Assembly (NCBI GenBank): GCA_937923345.1
Contig: CAKZVJ010000252.1
Span: forward strand, 1-56,852
Direction of reading: 5' to 3'
Source of the DNA: an uncultured Saprospiraceae bacterium
GTDB taxonomy: Bacteria > Bacteroidota > Bacteroidia > Chitinophagales > Saprospiraceae
DNA: 56,852 nucleotides
Shown here: positions 19,115 to 27,333 of the stretch, piece by piece
How the letters are laid out: the number at the start of each line of letters is the position of its first letter
How positions within the stretch are numbered: position 1 is the first letter of the stretch
Notes under the pieces: generated by a model
What the model saw: the letters and a program-made list of their open reading frames with translations, nothing else
Database searches by the model: none
What the model was told of the DNA's origin: nothing
Made by a program: the position numbers and the translations under genes

Positions 19115-20965
19115 TTAACCTCGCCTAGTTGTTGCCTTCTGTTTTGCTAGCTTCTTAGAATTAGTATTCAACCAGATAATGGCCAGCACGACAAGCACCA
19201 AAGCAATAACAGCCGACATGTACTGATGTAGTAAAACATAGCCAATAGCAAACAGAGATCCGTAACTAATCGTAAGCCCCATCACCCATTGAACCAAAGA
19301 ATTAAAAAATGAGTCGTTACCCTTTTTGCCTTGTTTACCTTGCCACAAACCAATTGGGTTGGTTCGATCTATAAATTTCTGAAGTTGAGAAGGTTTGACC
19401 GCGGGTGTCATCAAAGTAACCACAAGGCAACAAATTATATTAAATGCAGTCACTCCTAATAGAGCATAGGTCTCAAAATCAGGACCTGTATTCTCTCCTT
19501 TAAAATAGGTAACAAAGATAGTCCCTATCAATGCCGATACCATGGCCGCAATTTCTGTATACGCATTGGCTCTCCACCAAAACCATCTAATCAAATGGGC
19601 TACACCCAATCCGGAAGCAGCGGTGATGAAAAATTTCCAAGCATTTTCAATAGACTCCATCTGACTAGAAACTAGAATGGCGATTAACAATATAAAAAAC
19701 ACCATGAGTCGACTAAATCGAATCAGCGACTTTTGACTTTTTTCCTTTTTCGAAAATCTGAGATAAATATCATTTACTAAATAGGAGGCTCCCCAATTCA
19801 GATGAGTATCAACTGTACTCATAAAAGCAGCCATCAAACTAGTAAACGCTAAGCCAAGTAAGCCAGCTGGAAGCAACAACTTCATTAGTAGTGGATAAGC
19901 CATCTCTCTATCTCCAGCTATAGCTTCTGCATACTGTGGATAGTTGGCACCTGGATTATCTATGGGAAATAAAATCAAAGACACCAAGGCTACTAAAATC
20001 CAAGGCCAGGTACGCAATGCTACAAACCCGATCGAAAATAACAGTGTCCCTGTACGCGCATCTTCCGGCGTTTTGGCCGTATTTATTCTCTGTGCAATAT
20101 AGCCTGTACCATCAGAATCGTATCTCACCCACCACTGAATCAAGATGTAAATCATAAAGAGTTGGAAAGGGAGCATCGTATTATCGAAGCTAGGTACAAA
20201 CTCCAAAATATGGCCTGCTTTTTCTGTTCCATAGATTTCATGCATAGACTCAATCATACCAGAGGTCCCTCCTACTGCTTGTACGGCATAGTAGGCAAAA
20301 TAAATAGCCGATATCATCGCAATGGCAAACTGAAAAAGGTCCGTCAAGATTACTCCACGTATCCCACCCATTGAACTATAAATCCCTACTAATATAAGTA
20401 GCGCCATGATGCTTAGAGTGGCATTTAAATCAGATTTGAAAAGTAAAAAACTCGGGTAGATAGACTCCACTACTGCGAATAAATCCGTTCCTAATATTTG
20501 TGTCCAATCGATAAAAGGGGTAGCAATTTTTACGGCTGCGGTAACTACCCAACCGAGAATAAAACAGTTCAAAATGACGCCGAAGAAAAAGGCTTTGAAT
20601 CCTCTTAAAAAAGCAGCTTGCGGGCCATCGTATCTGAGCTCTATCAACTCTACATCCGTGAGCACTCCAGAGAGATGCCAACGTTTACTGAAAAAGATAG
20701 CGACAGTAATATAAGTCGCTACCCAAGACCACCAAAACCAGTTTCCAGAGATTCCTTTTCCAGCAGTTATTCCTGTGATAGCCAAGGGAGTATCGGCTGC
20801 AAAGGTAGTCGCAATGATAGAAATTCCTAACCACCACCAGGGTATGGATCGGTCGGCAGAAAAGTAAGACTTGAGGCCTGTCTTGGCTTTATTTGACACC
20901 CAAATGCCTATCAGAAAAATACCTACTAAGTAGCTTATAAATATGGCCCAATCGATTGTTTTCAT
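19115..20965 (-). CDS. Sodium:solute symporter (SSS family)
   Basis: A 616-residue membrane protein starts at MKTIDWAIFISYLVGIFLIGIW. An ATG 14 codons earlier (21007) would add a polar stretch that breaks the first helix, so I reject it. About 13-14 membrane helices are visible. SSS signatures include the YFSADRSIPWWWLGISIIATTFAADTP segment after helix 1, SSMGGIRGVILTDLFQF in the middle and LLGLAFTSLMAAFMSTVDTHLNWGASYLVND (the GLxxxxxAAxMSTxD motif) in the second half. It should couple sodium entry to uptake of an organic solute such as a sugar or carboxylate; the substrate is not readable. It is a single gene, divergent from the M20 hydrolase with a structured repeat between them. Confidence 0.9.
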   Translation of the reverse strand: MKTIDWAIFISYLVGIFLIGIWVSNKAKTGLKSYFSADRSIPWWWLGISIIATTFAADTPLAITGITAGKGISGNWFWWSWVATYITVAIFFSKRWHLSGVLTDVELIELRYDGPQAAFLRGFKAFFFGVILNCFILGWVVTAAVKIATPFIDWTQILGTDLFAVVESIYPSFLLFKSDLNATLSIMALLILVGIYSSMGGIRGVILTDLFQFAIAMISAIYFAYYAVQAVGGTSGMIESMHEIYGTEKAGHILEFVPSFDNTMLPFQLFMIYILIQWWVRYDSDGTGYIAQRINTAKTPEDARTGTLLFSIGFVALRTWPWILVALVSLILFPIDNPGANYPQYAEAIAGDREMAYPLLMKLLLPAGLLGLAFTSLMAAFMSTVDTHLNWGASYLVNDIYLRFSKKEKSQKSLIRFSRLMVFFILLIAILVSSQMESIENAWKFFITAASGLGVAHLIRWFWWRANAYTEIAAMVSALIGTIFVTYFKGENTGPDFETYALLGVTAFNIICCLVVTLMTPAVKPSQLQKFIDRTNPIGLWQGKQGKKGNDSFFNSLVQWVMGLTISYGSLFAIGYVLLHQYMSAVIALVLVVLAIIWLNTNSKKLAKQKATTRRG

Positions 20966-21070
20966 ACCCCTAAAGTAGAGAATTATTTTGGGATAAATGA
21001 AAGGCATTATTTATTTGAAATATTCAGCTCAAAATAGAACCGAAAATCTATACGTAAATAATTTTTTTTT

Positions 21071-21258
21071 GGACAAGCGATGTGCAACAGGGCTGACGTA
21101 GGAAGCAGTCCAAATGCCATATATCTGACTGCATTTTTTTTGCAGTCAGATACATGGCATGCTGGACCGACCGTATAGGGAGCTGTGAAACGTAGCGACC
21201 ACGGCAGAGATAGTATGTGCTTTTTTCAGCACATACTATCTCTGCCGCGGATGGCCCC
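21071..21258 (-). repeat. GC-rich intergenic repeat with two long hairpins (copy 2)
   Basis: Two very strong inverted repeats lie in the divergent spacer. Hairpin B (21199-21250) has a perfect 20-bp stem (arms 202-221 and 228-247 of the 21-kb block) plus an outer CC/GG, with loop TTTTTC. Hairpin A (21108-21167) pairs GTCCA, ATGCCAT and TATCTGACTGCA with their complements, giving about 24 pairs around a T7 loop. On the minus strand the order is GGGGCCATCC, hairpin, GGTC, CGTTTCAC, hairpin, TGCTTCC...GCCCT, the same islands and order as at 1083-1240. Hairpin sequences differ completely between the copies. There is no coding frame worth keeping. Confidence 0.65.
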
Positions 21259-21327
21259 AAGCAAATATAAAGCGCAAAAGATTTATAAATTATTCATTAT
21301 ATTTAGACTCATAAAAATTGTAAACAA

Positions 21328-22632
21328 ATGATTCAAATCAAACAGTGTTTAGTAATGGTATTCATGTTGATGTGCACGGTGAGTTTTGCGCAAATGGATG
21401 CTCATAAAATGATAGAAAAAGCAGCTGATGAAATAGAGGCTAAGGTTATCGAATATCGTCATCATTTTCACAAATATCCTGAGCTATCGAATAGAGAATT
21501 CAAGACTTCTGATAAAATTGTAGAGGTGCTCAAAAGTATAGGTTATGCTCCTGATCAAGGAATGGCGCATACGGGTGTGGTAGCTGTATTGGACTCTGGC
21601 ATGCCTGGGCCGACGATCGGATTGCGTGCAGATATAGATGGACTGCCAGTGAAGGAGCGAAATAGTTTGCCCTATCGCTCTGAGGAGACTTCTACTTACC
21701 TTGGTAATGATGTAGGGGTCATGCATGCCTGTGGTCATGATACGCATGTATCGATGCTCCTGGGAGTGGCGCATGTGCTGATGGATATGAAAGCTGACTT
21801 GATCGGGAAAGTTGTTTTTGTGTTTCAGCCTGCAGAGGAAGGTGCTCCAAAGGGGGAAGAAGGGGGTGCTAGCCTCATGGTCAAAGAAGGATTGATCTCA
21901 AAGTATGGTATAGAGGTGATGTTTGGTCAGCACATATCTTCTCGTGCGGATGTGGGCCAGATCTCCTACAAACTAGGGGGTATGATGGCGGCAGCTGATC
22001 GCTTTGAAATAAAAGTGAAGGGGGTACAAGCCCACGGTTCGCGGCCGTGGTCTGGTGTTGACCCCATCGTCACTTCAGCGCAAATCATAATGGGTCTGCA
22101 AACGATCGTAAGCAGACAAACCGATCTCACTAAAGAAGCAGCGGTCATCACGGTTGGTAAAATCGATGGTGGGGTACGAAATAACATCATACCTGAAGAG
22201 TGCACGATGATCGGTACGATCCGGACGCTAGATGTGGGCATGCAAGACATCATCCATGAGCGCATCAGGCAAACGGCTACTAACATAGCTGCTGCGCAGG
22301 GGGCTACTGTAGAAGTAACCATTGATAAGAATACGCCTATCACATTTAACAATCTTGAACTGACAAGAAAGATGATTCCGTCACTATACAATGCCGCCGG
22401 AGAAGACAATGTAAGAGTCATTCCTGCGATCACAGGGGCCGAAGATTTTTCCTACTATGGTGAAGTGATTCCCGCCCTTTACTACTTTGTAGGTGGAAAA
22501 GACCCAAATGACAATGGCGCTCATCCGCACCATTCTCCTGATTTTATAGTACAGGATGCTGGAATGAAAACTGGAGTAAAGGCCTTATTGCACCTAACTT
22601 TGGATTATATGGAGCAATCGCAGATGAAATAG
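21328..22632 (+). CDS. M20D-type amidohydrolase/peptidase, exported
   Basis: This 434-residue protein has a signal peptide (about 1-21, ending SFAQ). The M20D (IAA-amino-acid hydrolase/carboxypeptidase-like) motifs are complete: HFHKYPELS, GLRADIDGLPV, MHACGHDTHVSMLLG with the metal-binding CGHDTH, FQPAEEG with the catalytic Glu pair, GQHIS, a dimerization-domain segment GVQAHGSRPWSGVDPI, and GAEDFSYY near the C-terminus. The enzyme should hydrolyse an N-acyl or aminoacyl amide with one or two divalent metals. The export signal places it in the periplasm. It has no T9SS tail and is followed 80 bases later by a ferredoxin gene that has its own candidate promoter. Confidence 0.92.
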   Translation: MIQIKQCLVMVFMLMCTVSFAQMDAHKMIEKAADEIEAKVIEYRHHFHKYPELSNREFKTSDKIVEVLKSIGYAPDQGMAHTGVVAVLDSGMPGPTIGLRADIDGLPVKERNSLPYRSEETSTYLGNDVGVMHACGHDTHVSMLLGVAHVLMDMKADLIGKVVFVFQPAEEGAPKGEEGGASLMVKEGLISKYGIEVMFGQHISSRADVGQISYKLGGMMAAADRFEIKVKGVQAHGSRPWSGVDPIVTSAQIIMGLQTIVSRQTDLTKEAAVITVGKIDGGVRNNIIPEECTMIGTIRTLDVGMQDIIHERIRQTATNIAAAQGATVEVTIDKNTPITFNNLELTRKMIPSLYNAAGEDNVRVIPAITGAEDFSYYGEVIPALYYFVGGKDPNDNGAHPHHSPDFIVQDAGMKTGVKALLHLTLDYMEQSQMK

Positions 22633-22666
22633 GGTAAAAATTCTATGTTATGAAGGCTGTAGGAAC

Positions 22667-22674
22667 TATTTTTG
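22667..22674 (+). promoter_or_regulatory. Candidate -7 element of the ferredoxin gene
   Basis: TATTTTTG is an exact TAnnTTTG match 38 bases before the ferredoxin ATG, in the short spacer after the amidohydrolase stop. No TTG at the expected -33 distance was found, so co-transcription with the upstream gene is also possible. Confidence 0.35.
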
Positions 22675-22712
22675 CCGTCTCTTGTTAAGAAAATAAAAAA
22701 TAAGAATACTTT

Positions 22713-23060
22713 ATGGCTATAATGATTACCGATGAATGCATTAATTGTGGGGCTTGCGAGCCAGAATGTCCCAATAATGCAATTTATGAAGGAGGCGTAG
22801 AATGGGCCGTTGCAGATGGTACAGGTGTACAAGGTACTTTTGTACTTGAAGGCGGAAAAGAGGTCGATGTAAACGACCAAAATGATCCCGTTGAGGATGA
22901 CTATTATTATATAGTCCCAGATAAATGTACAGAGTGTTGTGGTTTTCATGAAGAACCTCAATGTGCTGCCGTATGTCCGGTGGATTGTTGTGTGCCGGAT
23001 CCTGAAAGAGAGGAAACGGAAGAAACTTTGCTCGCCAGAAAGGCGAAGCTGCATTTATAA
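22713..23060 (+). CDS. 4Fe-4S dicluster ferredoxin
   Basis: This 115-residue soluble protein has two 4Fe-4S sites. The first is C9-x2-C12-x2-C15-x3-C19-P. The second is the expanded C72-x2-C75 (with C76)...C84-x3-C88-P-V-D-C92-C93 arrangement. This spaced form, with an acidic insert of about 50 residues between the sites and a charged helical tail (PEREETEETLLARKAKLH), is the usual dicluster ferredoxin of Bacteroidota. Its role is low-potential electron transfer in the cytoplasm; the partner is unknown. A strong terminator ends the transcript 20 bases downstream. Confidence 0.93.
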   Translation: MAIMITDECINCGACEPECPNNAIYEGGVEWAVADGTGVQGTFVLEGGKEVDVNDQNDPVEDDYYYIVPDKCTECCGFHEEPQCAAVCPVDCCVPDPEREETEETLLARKAKLHL

Positions 23061-23080
23061 AAGGATTAGTTTCCACCTGA

Positions 23081-23118
23081 AAGGGCTATCTCGAATATCG
23101 AGATAGCCCTTTTTTTTT
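23081..23118 (+). terminator. Strong intrinsic terminator after the ferredoxin gene
   Basis: A 14-bp perfect stem AAGGGCTATCTCGA/TCGAGATAGCCCTT (81-94 with 98-111 of this block) with loop ATA leads into a run of nine or more Ts. Confidence 0.93.
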
Positions 23119-23242
23119 ATGCCTGCTCCCAAAAAGTTGATATTAAAAGTAAGAATCATGCAACGAAGATGGTATAAGGCTTATCTTGTATGTGAAAGAC
23201 TATAAAATCAAGGCTATCAGCCTAATTCAAAACAAAAAAATT

Positions 23243-26200
23243 ATGAGACCGCACACTTTACAAAACTGCCCCTCAAAACTTCTAATTTTTACTTTTTTGA
23301 TGCTTTCTTTTCTGGATGCAAGATCTCAATGCCATCCAGCATCGGACAACTTCACATTTATTGGAGATTTCAACAACAGCGCTTACTATATATCCAATGC
23401 GCCTGCGCAACCTATGCAAGCAGAGTCCATAGCACTCGGCCTAGGTGGGCATCTGGTATCTATCAATTCGGCTGAAGAAAATGCTTTTGTACAGAATGCC
23501 ATCAGCGAAATGACCTATATCGGTCTTGACGATCGACAAACTGAGGGCGACCTAACATGGACAGATGGCAGTGCGGTCGGATATACCAACTATGATACTT
23601 GCGCCTTTTGCCAAGACAATGATAGCGGCAATGACTATGTTCTGATGCACCCTTGGAATGGTGGCTGGAGCTTTATGAATCAATGGAGCGAAAGAAATTA
23701 TATCATAGAACTGCCGTGTGATGGAAATGGAAATGGAAATGGAGGCACTAATGGCGGTACTAATGCTGGAGCAGACTGCGCTAACAGCTATCCCGGATTT
23801 CAGTTTCTAGGAGACCATGGAGAGTCAAAGTATTTTTTATCTACAGGTACCAGCAGACCAGCTGAGGCACAATCTACTGCTGCTGCTTTTGGAGGCTACT
23901 TGGCGAGTATTAATGATCAGGATGAAAACGATTTTCTGCAAAGCGAAATTAATGAAATGGTGTACATCGGCTTGTCAGACGCGAATAGCGAGGGAAATCT
24001 TTCGTGGATGTCTGGAGAAAATGATGGCTACAGAAATATAGATACAAACTGCGAATTTTGCGCTGACAATGATCAAGAAAATGACTACGCGATGATGCAT
24101 CCATGGAATGGCCAATGGAGTTTTATGAACCAATGGAGTGCTAGACACTACATTATGGAAGTACCCTGCGCTGGTGATGTCGGTGATAATAATAATGGGA
24201 CCAACAACGATGAAGATAATAATTCCTCATTGATGTTTTCTAATTGTCCAGCAGATAGAGTGATCCAATTAGACGCAAACGAAAGCACTGCTTTCGTAAA
24301 TTGGACTCCTCCTACTTTGACGAGTACTTGCTTAGCCGGTGGTATATCACTAGGTTTGATTGAAGGGCCTTCTAATAATTCCAATCTTGAAGCAGGCAGC
24401 TATACGATTCAATATAGAGGATCGAATAACTGTGGCGATCAAATCATGTGTTCATTCACAGTTATCATAAATAGTAACCAATCAAGTAGTCTGAGCTTCG
24501 CCAACTGTCCAAATCCCATAAACCTGACATCGGGTCAGATAGCAAGCTGGACACCGCCGAGCCTAATCAACAATTGTGCATCAGGCGTCAATAATAATAT
24601 GCAAATCAGTGGTCCACAAAATAATACGGCGCTCTCCGAAGGAGACTATACGGTAAGATATCGCTCAACTAATAACTGTGGAGATGTAGCTTTATGTGAG
24701 TTTGAAATCAATGTAACCGGTGGTCAAAATCAATCAAGTTTAAGTTTAGAATGCCCTGAAGCTTTGCAACTTTTCACCTCTTCTCCAAATAGTGACTTTG
24801 TACTACTAAGCTATGCGCTGCCAACTGCCAACAGTACCTGTGGACAAGGCGGAGTTTCGCTGACAAGACTTAGTGGTCCAGCGAATGAAACTACTGTTGG
24901 TACTGGTGTCTATACGATTCGATATAGGGCTACCAACAGCTGCGGAGATGTAGAAGAATGTTCTTTCCAAGTAACAGTCAATCCATTTATCCAAACTCCA
25001 GTGGGTGGCAATGTAAACTATACGGCTAAAGATCAAGTTACCCCTTATACTGGCTTGTTTAGACCAGGAACAAATGTGGGATACAATCCTCCATGGACAG
25101 ATGAAGAAATGGCCAATCTAGCGGCTGGAAACCCGGCCTTAGGTGTAAAAGGTATAGGTGCAAAAACGATGCGTCCGGGATTATATGATATTATCACTGC
25201 GGTATATGGCTATGATTTTAGATTAGAGACATATGAACATTATGCAAGTCTAGGTATGGAAGACTTGACTATGATCGTAGGCTTTCCCGTAGAATGGCAT
25301 AGAGACCAGACAGACTTCTGTGGCAATGGATTCAACTCTTCTATGTTCAGAAATCTATATTCTGATATTTGGGATGATGGTACAGATGGCACGCCATACA
25401 ATGATGAAAATTTCTACGCAGCATACTTATACGAAGTAGTCAGTAGATACGGTGAGCATGTCAAGTTTTGGGAGATATGGAATGAACCTGGATTTGACCT
25501 TACAGGCAATAGAGGTTGGAGACCACCAGGAGACCCAGCGGGTAACTGGTGGGACAATGACCCTGATCCATGTGAGTATATTTTGCGTGCTCCTATAGAG
25601 CATTATGTACGTACTTTACGCATCAGCTGGGAAATCATTAAGACGCTGCAACCCGATGATTATGTTGCTGTTGCGGGTGTTGGCTTTGTTAGTTTTCTAG
25701 ATGCCATTTTGCGAAATACGGATGACCCCAACAACGGTGGAGCTATCAGCGCAGAATACCCACATCGTGGTGGAGCCTACTTTGACGTGATGGGCTTTCA
25801 CTCCTATCCAGACATTGATGGTACAGTCTATGAGTTTAACCAAAATGGAGAACGCATTTTTAATAGACATTCGGATGAAGCCGCTCAAGGAATCACCAAG
25901 ACCAAAACCGCCTACCAAGAAATATTGGACAACTATGGTTTTGACGGCATCCAATCTCCTGAAAAAGAATGGATCATCACCGAGATCAATGTGCCAAGGC
26001 GACCTTTCCGTCCGATGGCTATGTCTGGTGGAGAAGAGATGCAAGTCAACTACATTATCAAAGCAGTTGTATCAGCGATGAAAAACGAAATTCGACAGAT
26101 TCATGTCTATAATTTAGGAGACGAAAGGACAGAAGCAGAGGCTACTACTGAATTCGATTTATATGGATTGCATAAGCGCCTGACCGGTACAGATCCCTAT

Positions 26201-26857
26201 ACACAAGTGCGTAACTTGGAAGCCACTGCCTACAAGTCAGCAGCAGATTTTGTATTTGGCAGTAGATACGATGCGGCCAGAACAACTCAGATGAATCTGC
26301 CCTCCAATTTAGATGGGATTGCCCTCAGAATGGACAATGGCAGATACAAATATATCCTCTGGGCGAAGACCATTATTGACCAGTCCGAATTTGCGAGTGG
26401 CACCTACTCATTTCCTGCTAGTTTTGGATATGGGCAGGTGTTTAAACGCAACTGGGACTTTACCGATACCGATCAGGTGGTGGGTATATCTAGCAACAAT
26501 ATTGTCTTGAGTGGTCGACCGATTTTCATCACGGAGACTCCCAATCCAGCGGACATTCAGGCGAGAGCAAATGGAGAGCAGAACTACTATTTGGCGGTCA
26601 AGGAGATATTGCCTAACCCAGCAGTAGGTGAAATTAGACTTGTCCTACAAGCTAGAGAATCTGACAACTATGACATTCAGATTTACGATGCTACCGGTCG
26701 ACTAGTTGAGCAGCGAAACACTTTTATACAAAGAGGTGTGAGCGATGAGCGTTTTGACATTTCGTCCCACGCGCATGGTATGTATTTTATCGTCTTACAG
26801 GACTCGCAAATGCGATCTACAAAGGTCAAATTTATAAAAGTAGAAAACCTAGATTAA
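23243..26857 (+). CDS. T9SS-exported glycoside-hydrolase-like protein with two C-type lectin domains
   Basis: A 1204-residue protein starts at MRPHTLQNCPSKLL, just before the signal peptide. An in-frame start 19 codons upstream lacks support. Two C-type-lectin domains (about 29-157 and 178-309) share long near-identical stretches (HPWNG-WSFMNQWS-R-YI-E-PC) and are joined by a GNGNGNGGTNGGTN linker. Three HYR/Ig-like repeats follow (about 329-583, each with a YTxxYR and NxCGD unit). A (beta/alpha)8-like region (592-1092) has WEIWNEPGF (presumed acid/base Glu near 745) and ITEINV (presumed nucleophile near 913), as in clan GH-A hydrolases. A type-A T9SS tail (about 1119-1204, ILPNPAVGEIRLVLQ...VKFIKVENLD) ends it. 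It probably binds and cleaves extracellular polysaccharide; the GH family was not assigned. Confidence 0.82.
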   Translation: MRPHTLQNCPSKLLIFTFLMLSFLDARSQCHPASDNFTFIGDFNNSAYYISNAPAQPMQAESIALGLGGHLVSINSAEENAFVQNAISEMTYIGLDDRQTEGDLTWTDGSAVGYTNYDTCAFCQDNDSGNDYVLMHPWNGGWSFMNQWSERNYIIELPCDGNGNGNGGTNGGTNAGADCANSYPGFQFLGDHGESKYFLSTGTSRPAEAQSTAAAFGGYLASINDQDENDFLQSEINEMVYIGLSDANSEGNLSWMSGENDGYRNIDTNCEFCADNDQENDYAMMHPWNGQWSFMNQWSARHYIMEVPCAGDVGDNNNGTNNDEDNNSSLMFSNCPADRVIQLDANESTAFVNWTPPTLTSTCLAGGISLGLIEGPSNNSNLEAGSYTIQYRGSNNCGDQIMCSFTVIINSNQSSSLSFANCPNPINLTSGQIASWTPPSLINNCASGVNNNMQISGPQNNTALSEGDYTVRYRSTNNCGDVALCEFEINVTGGQNQSSLSLECPEALQLFTSSPNSDFVLLSYALPTANSTCGQGGVSLTRLSGPANETTVGTGVYTIRYRATNSCGDVEECSFQVTVNPFIQTPVGGNVNYTAKDQVTPYTGLFRPGTNVGYNPPWTDEEMANLAAGNPALGVKGIGAKTMRPGLYDIITAVYGYDFRLETYEHYASLGMEDLTMIVGFPVEWHRDQTDFCGNGFNSSMFRNLYSDIWDDGTDGTPYNDENFYAAYLYEVVSRYGEHVKFWEIWNEPGFDLTGNRGWRPPGDPAGNWWDNDPDPCEYILRAPIEHYVRTLRISWEIIKTLQPDDYVAVAGVGFVSFLDAILRNTDDPNNGGAISAEYPHRGGAYFDVMGFHSYPDIDGTVYEFNQNGERIFNRHSDEAAQGITKTKTAYQEILDNYGFDGIQSPEKEWIITEINVPRRPFRPMAMSGGEEMQVNYIIKAVVSAMKNEIRQIHVYNLGDERTEAEATTEFDLYGLHKRLTGTDPYTQVRNLEATAYKSAADFVFGSRYDAARTTQMNLPSNLDGIALRMDNGRYKYILWAKTIIDQSEFASGTYSFPASFGYGQVFKRNWDFTDTDQVVGISSNNIVLSGRPIFITETPNPADIQARANGEQNYYLAVKEILPNPAVGEIRLVLQARESDNYDIQIYDATGRLVEQRNTFIQRGVSDERFDISSHAHGMYFIVLQDSQMRSTKVKFIKVENLD

Positions 26858-26888
26858 GGGTTTTTCAGCATTGTGTTTAAGGATAATT

Positions 26889-27020
26889 TGGGCGTGACCC
26901 TTGCGATTCGCTGAAAAAGCGACTCTCAAGGGTCGCGCTCTTTCGGGGTACGCTATCGCTCCCGTCACAGCCTACCTAAAGGCGAGGCAGTGACCAAGCC
27001 CTTTCGATCGCTCACGCAAA
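26889..27020 (+). repeat. GC-rich intergenic palindromic repeat
   Basis: It begins GGGCGTGACCC and contains a nested hairpin: outer GACCCTTG (26896-26903) with CAAGGGTC (26927-26934), inner TCGCT/AGCGA (26908-26922). It then continues GGGTCGCGCTCTTTCGGGG and GCTATCGCTCCC. The form (GGGCGT..., hairpin, ...GGGTCGCGCT, TATCGCTCCC) is like intergenic palindromic repeats I recall from many Bacteroidota genomes, though not verified here. It differs from the 1.1/21.1-kb family. The remaining spacer up to 27333 is AT-rich and holds a -7 candidate. Confidence 0.5.
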
Positions 27021-27115
27021 TAGGAATGATACAACATTTGAATGATTTATCTCTAATATATAAGCTGCTAGGTATGAAAGCCTTGTATATTCTTTTCAAA
27101 TATCAAATAAAGTAA

Positions 27116-27123
27116 TATATTTG
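27116..27123 (+). promoter_or_regulatory. Candidate -7 element of the TPR/beta-barrel unit
   Basis: TATATTTG is an exact TAnnTTTG match. A TTTT sits about 20 bases upstream in place of TTTG. The implied leader of about 200 bases before the TPR gene is long. Confidence 0.3.
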
Positions 27124-27333
27124 GGCGTTATGCTACAGATATTAACGCCAAGTCTTTAATTTCCGAAGCACGACATTTTCTCATTAATCGAATCTGATAA
27201 TAGCACCGCACCTCTACTCAATTTCAATATTGTAATATTTACAACAATATATCTACGTGCTCTATGTACCCAATCGATGTACAGCCCGTAAATGTATGAG
27301 ACGTAATAAACGTCACTAAGAATTGAATAAATT

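Noticed and set aside
21048-21260. 70-codon minus-strand frame across the two hairpins
   Set aside because: It reads straight through two perfect inverted repeats and shows no protein-like features.
22965-23118. Frame-shadow genes opposite the ferredoxin
   Set aside because: Both minus-strand frames overlap the ferredoxin and its terminator and have no features of their own.
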